Positions 22,401 to 24,539 of a stretch of DNA of 24,539 nt are shown here, piece by piece. The first letter of the stretch is position 1. The number at the start of each line of letters is the position of its first letter. Both the position numbers and the translations under genes were made by a program. The stretch is from Ophiothrix spiculata (Eukaryota > Echinodermata > Ophiuroidea > Amphilepidida > Ophiotrichidae), in NCBI GenBank assembly GCA_000969725.1, contig JXSR01S017022.1. One strand, written 5' to 3'. The notes beneath the pieces were generated by a model that did not search any database, was not told where the DNA came from, and worked only from the letters and a program-made list of their open reading frames with translations.

Positions 22401-23733
22401 TATGGAAAAGACGATACTTATGTAAGACACTAAACATCACTTATTCCCCAAATTCCACCCCCACATTCTGTTAAACAACTTGATCAAGATTGTTTCGTTA
22501 ATTGTCTTAATAAATAATTCAAGCAGATAATTTCAATGTACAGCCTGGAGTTGTACATAACACAAACAACAACATGGTGAATTTATTTAAATTTGTAGGT
22601 AGAGTCTGATATTGAATGCAGGCACAGCTGCCAAATTTTATTTATTATGCAAGATACATACAATTTATAGTAAAAAATAAAAGTTAAGGTTCTGTGATGC
22701 GCTGGGATATGAAATAAGTACAGTAAGGTTTGTTAGCACAGTACAAACTAAACCTTATTCTACAATTTATAGTTGTGTTCAAATTGGATAAGATGTTTGG
22801 AAAACATGTTGAAGCTTAGTATTCTTAACAGCACTTACGGATAAACGTATGTTTGATATTAATACAAACCATTTTGTACATTTTGATACAACTTACTTTA
22901 CAGAAGAAGCAAAGAGCTATCTTGATGTAATGAAAATAGTATAGAACATTTCTACAGCACCTCTTTATCAACATCAGAAGATCAAAGAGTTGCCATTCTC
23001 CTGCTGTCTTCAGGAAACTGCCACAATCATCTTGTTTCATCTAGTAAGACTAAATTGAATTGTGTGCGCGTGTGGCCTAGTAGAACAGTGCAGGACTCAT
23101 AATCGGAAGGTTGTGAGTTCAAGCCCCGCTTATGCCAATGTGTTGTAAACCTGGGCAAATCACTTTAATCACATTTGCCTCATCGACCCAAGCGCATTGG
23201 GGAGCTGGGGGGGGGGGGGGGTTGCTCATAGAGTTGCGCCTTTGGTCATTGGCTGCAAATTGCTAAGTGTAAGGCAAAGTGGTTCTGATGATTCACTTGT
23301 TATGGCATAATTATAATGTTCAGTACTTTATATCCAAGGCACAATACAAATAACACAATTAACATTATTATTATTATTAGTGATAATGTGAATGCAACCA
23401 CCTCATTGGCATTTTGTTGTAATGTGTTCGCATAATAGCTTCCCAATATCACTGGGTCAAAGAGGTAATTGAGATAAATATCTTGCTCTAGCTGGAGGAA
23501 ACTTGTAGTCGCCTGCTCCACAACCAAAAGATGATGATGACTGAGTGCACTTACCTCTATAGCCAAGCTGACACTTGCAGGCTTCTTGCTCACATACCCC
23601 ATTGTTACTACAATTATTAGGACAGCTTGGTATACTGCAGTCCTCCCCAACCCAGCCCGTATCGCAGGTACAATTGAGGTAGGCGCTATTACATGACCCA
23701 TGATCGGAGCAGTTTAATGAGCATGTGTTCACA
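1353..23733 (-). CDS. Attractin-like gene, internal part (nine exons, incomplete at both ends)
   Basis: Join on the minus strand: 23733-23555, 17344-17188, 12420-12321, 8561-8342, 6526-6343, 5859-5705, 4885-4733, 2085-1933, 1468-1353 (1417 bases, 472 codons). Domains in order are two EGF-like modules (residues 1-65), a six-blade kelch domain (about 66-375), and two PSI-like cysteine modules (about 380-470). Blade motifs such as YGHSSVYD, YVHGGYK, FVYGGNTH, GAKCYSSDF and AYDI agree closely with vertebrate attractin (ATRN/ATRNL1) and less with MEGF8, which has a different kelch/PSI layout. Attractins are single-pass surface glycoproteins; in mammals they modulate melanocortin signalling and, with the ubiquitin ligase MGRN1, receptor turnover and neuronal maintenance. 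Sequons (RNLTTG, HNTTH, DNETL, YNYTK) fit an extracellular chain. Missing are the signal peptide and CUB (beyond 24539) and the C-lectin, laminin-EGF, membrane segment and tail (not found). Whether it is the ATRN or ATRNL1 counterpart cannot be told; one ancestral gene is likely. Confidence 0.93.
1469..1932 (-). other. Intron between the two PSI exons
   Basis: A 464-bp intron bounded by GTGAGTG and TTTTCAG. It is AT-rich with no coding or repeat structure that I can name. Confidence 0.7.
1933..2085 (-). CDS. Attractin-like exon 8: first PSI-like module
   Basis: The acceptor is a T-rich tract ending in CAG at 2086 and the donor is GTGAGT from 1932. It enters in phase 1 and leaves in phase 1, with 50 internal codons. 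The peptide starts YCSALDNETLCIIG and continues LSCAWNQVDRICVP, matching the human attractin order CDAHRSEAAC...CLWDTQSSRC. Two N-glycosylation sequons (DNETL, YNYTK) are present. Confidence 0.9.
2154..2370 (+). mobile_element. tRNA-Met-derived SINE, copy 1
   Basis: The head contains GACTCGTAATTGAGAGG followed by TGTGGGTTCAAGCC, which has the anticodon arm and box B layout of elongator tRNA-Met with CGT in place of CAT. The body CAAGTCCTTGAGCAAGAT is the widespread SINE motif seen also in the copy at 23066 (ACCTGGGCAAATCACTTTAATC). It ends in CTGGGAAGGTAA, then T8G11 (2337-2355). The ends are approximate and no target-site duplication was identified. Confidence 0.7.
3348..4275. repeat. Four diverged copies of a TTGAAGCACA repeat unit
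   Basis: The motif TTGAAGCAYR, followed by a purine-rich stretch, a GTGTAYTCC-like block and CATTCAGG/CATTCAAGG, recurs near 3361, 3529, 3914 and 4071. The tails of copies 2 and 4 also align: ACAAGATAAGACATAGCA with ACAAGACACAACAT, then CTTGTTTGTC with CTTGTTTGTT, then a shared ATTTATCAA/ATTAATCAA to TTGTCAA. A C-rich segment precedes several copies. This is an old local duplication of roughly 150-400 bp units inside the intron. I do not recognise the family. Confidence 0.65.
4733..4885 (-). CDS. Attractin-like exon 7: kelch blade 6
   Basis: Acceptor CCCCTTTTCAG ends at 4886 and donor GTAAGTG begins at 4732. Phase 1 in and phase 1 out, with 50 internal codons. The peptide CNSWAVIPDPGDLYRDVSRY is followed by GHAMYSYRDNIYVYSGFNG and LLQDLLTFEP, matching human attractin blade 6 (VNRFGHSAV...MYVFGGFNSLLL). 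The usual kelch double glycine is SG here. Confidence 0.93.
4886..5704 (-). other. Intron between kelch blades 5 and 6
   Basis: An 819-bp intron. It holds a near-perfect 37-bp tandem duplication (5535-5608) and a diverged third copy next to the donor site. Nothing else was recognised. Confidence 0.7.
5535..5684. repeat. 37-bp tandem duplication plus a diverged third copy
   Basis: Unit 1 is 5535-5571 and unit 2 is 5572-5608. They begin TGGGAGAATATAAAGAC and differ at one of 37 positions. After a 41-bp gap a weaker copy at about 5650-5684 keeps TTTCCATCGTTATCTTTGAACAT against TTCCATTATTATCTTGGAACAT. The third copy ends about 20 bp from the exon donor at 5704. Confidence 0.9.
5705..5859 (-). 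CDS. Attractin-like exon 6: kelch blade 5
   Basis: Acceptor TTGTTGTTTCAG ends at 5860 and donor GTACGT begins at 5704. Phase 2 in and phase 1 out. The peptide GILASSNSPRFLHTAILHKN leads into KMFVYGGNTHVDS and then GAKCYSSDFLAYDI. This is one of the best-conserved attractin segments (human FRYLHTAV...VFGGNTHNDT...GAKCFSSDFMAYDI) and the main reason for the family call. Confidence 0.96.
5860..6342 (-). other. Intron between kelch blades 4 and 5
   Basis: A 483-bp intron, AT-rich, no repeat or gene recognised. The minus-strand 79-codon frame at 5797-6036 is mostly intronic and out of frame with the exon. Confidence 0.7.
6343..6526 (-). CDS. Attractin-like exon 5: kelch blade 4
   Basis: Acceptor CTCTCTTTCCATTTCAG ends at 6527 and donor GTAAGTT begins at 6342. 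Phase 1 in and phase 2 out, 60 internal codons. The peptide has KWEIVRTKGVQVKGAYGHSS, VYDADRKRIYVHGGY and SDDLLVYNPATQHW, a complete kelch blade matching human GALVQGGYGHSSVYD...LYVHGGYK. Confidence 0.96.
6527..8341 (-). other. Intron between kelch blades 3 and 4
   Basis: An 1815-bp intron. It contains a small inverted-repeat element at 7013-7271. The open frames at 7964-8182 (+) and 8081-8287 (-) lie in low-complexity sequence and have no homology that I recognise. Confidence 0.7.
7013..7271. mobile_element. MITE-like inverted-repeat element, about 260 bp
   Basis: The left arm from 7013 (AAGAGGTTTAAGAGTTAGAC) is matched by the reverse complement of the right arm ending at 7271 (AAGAGGTTTAAGATTTAGAC). 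The similarity continues into CCAAGTTTAAAGTTA against CCGGGTTTCAAAGTTA, giving about 38-bp terminal inverted repeats. The interior is non-coding. A non-autonomous DNA transposon is the likely origin; no clear target duplication was found. Confidence 0.6.
8342..8561 (-). CDS. Attractin-like exon 4: kelch blades 2 and 3
   Basis: Acceptor CTTCATTCACAG ends at 8562 and donor GTAAGTC begins at 8341. Phase 0 in and phase 1 out, 73 codons. The peptide NLIYVYGGSLSGEMVVNDIL continues with VFDTITLTW and then VEGHTAHVIGDIMITLFGYS, PEFGYVDFVQEYNL. Human attractin has the same unusual blade 3 (VGHSAHIV...VIFGHCPLYGYISVVQEYDL), which lacks the double glycine. A sequon, HNTTH, is present. Confidence 0.96.
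9285..9395. repeat. Diverged tandem duplication of about 55 bp
   Basis: ACATATATACTGTTGTAATA followed by AAGGTACCTCACACTT is repeated about 58 bp later as GCATACATATTGTTGTAACA followed by AAGGTACCCAACATTT. This is an old local duplication. Confidence 0.55.
10552..10998. mobile_element. MITE-like element with about 35-bp terminal inverted repeats
   Basis: The left end, TGTGTCCTGTCATATC then AAAGGTACCTTAAGGTC, matches the reverse complement of the right end, TGTGACCCGTCATATC then AAAGGTACTTTAGGGTC. The 447-bp interval has no open frame and its interior arms do not pair. This is a non-autonomous DNA transposon by structure. The superfamily is not assigned because the flanks do not show a clear target duplication. 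Confidence 0.7.
11836..11884 (-). mobile_element. Tail fragment of the tRNA-Val-like SINE
   Basis: The sequence matches the 3' tail of the SINE at 560-863, including the hairpin block CATGTACAGG..ATGACTCTTCTGTA and the following GGCTTWAYG. The head with the pol III promoter boxes is absent, so this is a 5'-truncated copy. Confidence 0.65.
12321..12420 (-). CDS. Attractin-like exon 3: linker into kelch blade 2
   Basis: Acceptor ATCTCTTTTATCCAAG ends at 12421 and donor GTAAGTA begins at 12320. Phase 2 in and phase 0 out, 33 codons: RNLTTGVEVTVETKASNGG then IPEARFGHTAVMYE. It corresponds to human LTSREW...VVVRYGHSLALHK. The strand-1 part is less conserved than the neighbours, but the phases fit both flanking exons exactly. 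It carries a sequon at NLT. Confidence 0.88.
12812..13145. repeat. Internally repetitive segment flanked by short inverted repeats
   Basis: A block GGTAAAGAA..CATGA/CATAGA..ATTCC recurs near 12826, 12912 and 13005, about 90 bp apart. Each is followed by a T-rich stretch, a CTCATTT or similar block and GGGAATTC/GGAAATTC. The outer ends CCTAAAGAAGACATG and (reverse complement) TTCTAAAGAAGACAAG form an inverted pair. The segment ends in a G16 run (13130-13145). It may be a repeat-bearing MITE or a short minisatellite. Confidence 0.5.
13787..14345. mobile_element. Foldback-type inverted-repeat element, about 560 bp
   Basis: The strongest pairing is TTGAGGACCCTAGAAC (13970 on) against its reverse complement near 14205-14222, continuing as GTTAAGTCACA. 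Outside that pair, TCGGTCGTCTTACATACC (13787 on) matches the reverse complement of the right side, TCGGTCTCATCACATACC (ending about 14338), followed by CTATTTC on both sides and CATACCGATCTATA against CATACTGATCTATA. The left arm is about 100 bp longer than the right. It is non-coding. Confidence 0.6.
14550..15582 (+). mobile_element. Tc1/mariner-like DNA transposon with long inverted repeats, defective
   Basis: The element begins CCGTGCGAGTCAAAAAAACT and, read inwards from the other end, CCGAGTGAGTCAAAAAAACT. Both ends lie against a TA dinucleotide (14548-14549 and 15583-15584), the target site of this superfamily. The arms stay similar inward for over 200 bp, including AAATGGTGAAARAATGG-like, AAAATTGATAARGGC and CAGTTCTGTCCAA blocks, so these are long inverted repeats. 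Inside is a broken piece of transposase (14895-15360) limited to the DNA-binding region. No DDE catalytic part is present, so it could move only with enzyme from elsewhere. Confidence 0.85.
14895..15360 (+). pseudogene. Transposase N-terminal helix-turn-helix remnant, frameshifted
   Basis: The frame from 14895 contains SVHKEQRALIAEVYFTTKSE, typical of the first helix-turn-helix of a Tc1/mariner-related transposase group. A frameshift follows; the next frame gives STVYRIQSKFK, a stop, TGTVYNLSKERSGRPRTTRS, then NVDRVRQTLARNLEVSSRR, which is the usual linker and second DNA-binding domain. A further stop comes before FRATKLK. The DDE/D catalytic domain expected after this point is gone. The fragment lies centrally between the inverted repeats of 14550-15582. 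Confidence 0.8.
17188..17344 (-). CDS. Attractin-like exon 2: end of EGF module and kelch blade 1
   Basis: Acceptor GCTATTACAG ends at 17345 and donor GTGAGTA begins at 17187. Phase 1 in and phase 2 out, 51 internal codons. The peptide RDCSIGPEDGVWTLQEGATL continues GMTSFATVVDGDALWVIGGY and DFQTNQDISVL. Human attractin has CSVPVPANQSFWTRE...SHKAVVNGNIMWVVGGYMF at the same place. The first four residues finish the second EGF-like module begun in the upstream exon. Confidence 0.93.
19450..19525 (-). mobile_element. tRNA-Ser-like SINE head, degenerate
   Basis: On the minus strand GTGGCCAAGTGGATAAAGCA (box A region of a Ser/Leu-type tRNA) is followed after an AT-rich anticodon region by GGTCCTGGGTTTGATTCGC (box B with one change). 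The anticodon stem does not pair cleanly, so this is not a working tRNA. A SINE head or tRNA relic is likely. Confidence 0.5.
19745..19805 (-). mobile_element. tRNA-like relic with an intact box B
   Basis: The minus strand contains GGGTTCGATTCCTGGG, a perfect T-arm consensus, preceded by TTCATAATATCAAG, which recalls a Met-type anticodon arm. No box A is clear. I read it as the remains of a SINE head. Confidence 0.35.
19832..20138. mobile_element. MITE-like element with a central perfect palindrome
   Basis: The ends AAGCAATACTATAAA (19832 on) and its exact reverse complement (ending 20138) form terminal inverted repeats of about 15 bp. In the middle, 19985-20008 is a perfect 24-bp palindrome: TTAAATTCGGGA followed by its reverse complement. 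GGCTTAAAT is also repeated on the left side. The interior is non-coding. Flanking TTAA/TAAA might be a target duplication, but it is not exact. Confidence 0.65.
20908..20999 (+). repeat. Degenerate CCTAA-type simple repeat
   Basis: The tract AAACCTTAAACCCTAACC continues as ACAAACTCTAACTCTAAACC and AAACCTAATACTAATTGCAA, then CTTAGCCCTAATAAG. It resembles a decayed (CCCTAA)n array of telomere-like type. It is too degraded to be a functional telomeric site. Confidence 0.5.
21047..22062. mobile_element. Foldback DNA transposon, 1016 bp, nearly one long hairpin
   Basis: The left end GGGGTGGGCTATA and the right end (read inwards) GAGGTGGGCTATA are each flanked by TA (21045-21046 and 22063-22064). 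Pairing continues inward through GGGTGATGTTT, CTTGATCCCCTGAACATTTT, AAAAAGGTGCCGCCCAAAAA, TCTGAAAATGATAAAT, ACCACATTTTAGC, TTGAGGTCA..GAATCC and GAGGGYGCTTT. Weaker matches (AATTTC..AGCT) reach close to the midpoint near 21555. The arms are thus about 450-500 bp each. No transposase is encoded, and the TA flanks suggest mobilisation by a mariner-type enzyme. Confidence 0.88.
23066..23300 (+). mobile_element. tRNA-Met-derived SINE, copy 2
   Basis: The head GGACTCATAATCGGAAGG then TTGTGAGTTCAAGCCCCGC agrees closely with elongator tRNA-Met (anticodon CAT, box B GTTCAAGCC), but the acceptor stem is absent. The body ACCTGGGCAAATCACTTTAA and CATTTGCCTCATCGACCCA follows the same plan as the copy at 2154. 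A G15 run (23207-23221) sits where the other copy has its G11 run. The tail GCAAATTGCTAAGTGTAAGG leads to the end. It lies 255 bp downstream, in gene sense, of attractin exon 1, in antisense orientation. Confidence 0.75.
23555..23733 (-). CDS. Attractin-like exon 1 of those visible: EGF-like modules after the CUB domain
   Basis: Acceptor TTTTTTCTCTCCACAG ends at 23734 and donor GTAAGTG begins at 23554. One base completes a codon at entry and one base is left over at exit. The 59 codons begin VNTCSLNCSDHGSC and hold NCTCDTGWVGEDC, then CPNNCSNNGVCEQEACKCQL, two EGF-like patterns. Human attractin has CPNNCSGRGEC...CECSENWKGESCDIPHC at the same place, directly after CUB. The ATG sometimes chosen in another frame here is not relevant. 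The upstream exon (CUB end) lies outside the window. Confidence 0.92.
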
Positions 23734-23853
23734 CTGTGGAGAGAAAAAATAGGGTAGAAATTAAAACATGCTTCTTAAAAATTTACCAAAATATTTATAC
23801 TGACAAGTATTGATTTCTGAAGATGCCTTAGGGCCTGGTTCCAATCTGCTTCT

Positions 23854-23904
23854 GATGCTTTCACGATGGATTCCCATGCATTGCGAGTCCATATTGAAAG
23901 CATC
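23854..23904. repeat. Imperfect hairpin, 19-bp stem
   Basis: GATGCTTTCACGATGGATT is followed by a 13-base loop and then AGTCCATATTGAAAGCATC, which pairs with it at 16 of 19 positions plus one wobble. Ten bp at the base of the stem are perfect. The flanks do not extend the pairing well. Confidence 0.6.
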
Positions 23905-24189
23905 GATTCTGCATGCTACTGGTATTACACAAGATAAAAATGTGATATATTTTTAATTTGACTGGCTGCATAGTAATTTGAATTTCAAGATAGCAAAACA
24001 TTTTATTTACAGTTTATAACAATATATCTGAAGGATGGTTTTAGATGTGTATAAGATACAGCCCCTCTCCCATCCTCAACTTTATTCAATTGCATATAAA
24101 CATTCTAGATATGGATTTTCAACTTTAGCACTCATTTAAACTGATTTGACTTATCAGTAACAGGCCCTTGAATTATTTTTGTTTACAGT

Positions 24190-24235
24190 TCCCATCTTTG
24201 TTCATTTTAAGTATTCACAAAGGACAAAGATGGGA
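24190..24235. repeat. Hairpin, 14-bp stem
   Basis: TCCCATCTTTGTTC pairs with GGACAAAGATGGGA across an 18-base loop, with one wobble or mismatch. It lies about 150 bp before the retrotransposon coding fragment. Confidence 0.5.
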
Positions 24236-24384
24236 TTCCTATCAGCTGGACTCCATTGAAGAGACAGGATTAGTGAGACAGTATATAACTGATAACTGAC
24301 ATCCATTGGGTGACTGTAAAGAAGATAACAGGACCTTACCACCATGCCTGGTTTCCAATGGGATATTTGTAGAAGTTGTCAAAA

Positions 24385-24539
24385 ATGGGGTTAGCAGATG
24401 AATTTGAGACTCTTCTGGAGACCATTGTCCCAGTACCTGAACAGATCTTTATTGCTGGAGACTTTAATTGGCACGTGGATGAAATTAATGATAGATCTGC
24501 TAATAAGTTTCTTCAGCTTCTTGAAACTGTCGGTTTTAC
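24385..24539 (+). mobile_element. Non-LTR retrotransposon (CR1/L2-type) endonuclease ORF fragment, runs off the window
   Basis: The frame from 24385 encodes ADEFETLLETIVP then FIAGDFNWHVDEINDRSANK and FLQLLETVGF. GDFN-H-D followed by a helix with F--LL---G is the hallmark segment of the apurinic-type endonuclease domain of LINE retrotransposons, closest in style to CR1/L2 elements. An in-frame stop (TAG at 24370-24372) lies just upstream and no earlier endonuclease motifs were found, so the 5' side is truncated or decayed. The element would continue past 24539 with reverse transcriptase if complete. It lies antisense to the attractin gene. Confidence 0.85.

Larger units (their letters stand above)
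17345..23554 (-). other. Large intron between the EGF exon and kelch blade 1
   Basis: A 6210-bp intron. It holds tRNA-like SINE remnants (19450-19525, 19745-19805), a MITE with a perfect palindrome (19832-20138), copies of a CCCAGG-AAATACC repeat (19073-20470), a degenerate telomere-like tract (20908-20999), a 1-kb foldback element (21047-22062) and a tRNA-Met-like SINE (23066-23300). Between 17345 and 19070 I see AT-rich sequence only. The frames at 18032-18354 (-), 18689-18901 (+), 22137-22319 (+) and 22825-23040 (-) have no recognisable domain. Confidence 0.75.
23734..24384 (-). other. Upstream attractin intron, partial
   Basis: Sequence 5' of the EGF exon with no CUB-coding segment. It contains two hairpin-forming sequences (23854-23904 and 24190-24235) and otherwise ordinary AT-rich sequence up to the retrotransposon fragment. 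Confidence 0.6.

Noticed and set aside
22825..23040. 71-codon minus-strand frame between exons 1 and 2
   Set aside because: Exons 1 and 2 join in phase without it, and it matches no attractin region.
23069..23130. Functional tRNA-Met gene
   Set aside because: The anticodon and T-arm are similar, but the acceptor stem does not pair and SINE body follows.
23300..23701. 133-codon minus-strand frame overlapping the EGF exon
   Set aside because: It is the wrong frame of the exon and runs through the donor site; the cysteine pattern is in the other frame.
1..24539. CRISPR arrays, bacterial operons or viral genomes
   Set aside because: No regular direct repeats with spacers, no dense ORFs; all coding sequence is spliced metazoan or transposon-derived.

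Overview
The window is eukaryotic, AT-rich and intron-dominated. One gene fills most of it: the middle part of an attractin-family gene (ATRN/ATRNL1-like) on the minus strand. I could place nine consecutive exons (23733 down to 1353). Every internal junction has an AG acceptor and a GT donor, and all reading phases agree, so they join into one continuous frame of 472 codons. In order they encode two EGF-like modules, a six-bladed kelch domain and two PSI-like cysteine modules. The first exons (signal peptide, CUB) lie beyond 24539. The C-terminal half (C-type lectin, laminin EGF, membrane segment, tail) was not found.

The organism is an invertebrate animal. The relaxed introns (0.46 to 6.2 kb), tRNA-derived SINEs, many short inverted-repeat DNA transposons and T-run/G-run tracts fit an echinoderm or another invertebrate deuterostome, but no marker here settles the taxon.

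Layout: 1-201 is the edge of a second minus-strand coding segment. It resembles the segment between the DNA-binding and ligand-binding domains of NR2C (TR2/TR4) nuclear receptors. 202-1352 holds a tRNA-Val-like SINE and a decayed copy of an attractin PSI exon. 1353-8561 is the exon-dense half of the gene, with seven exons, a tRNA-Met-like SINE and local duplications. 8562-17187 has two exons in long introns carrying several MITE-like inverted-repeat elements and a 1.03-kb Tc1/mariner-like element with a broken transposase remnant. 17345-23554 is one 6.2-kb intron containing a 1.0-kb foldback element with TA flanks, a smaller MITE around a perfect 24-bp palindrome, and tRNA-like SINE remnants. 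23734-24539 holds two hairpin-forming sequences and the edge of a non-LTR retrotransposon endonuclease ORF.

There are no bacterial operons, CRISPR arrays or intact RNA genes. The points most worth checking are the NR2C-like exon close to an incomplete attractin gene, the pseudoexon, and the long-hairpin transposons inside the introns.
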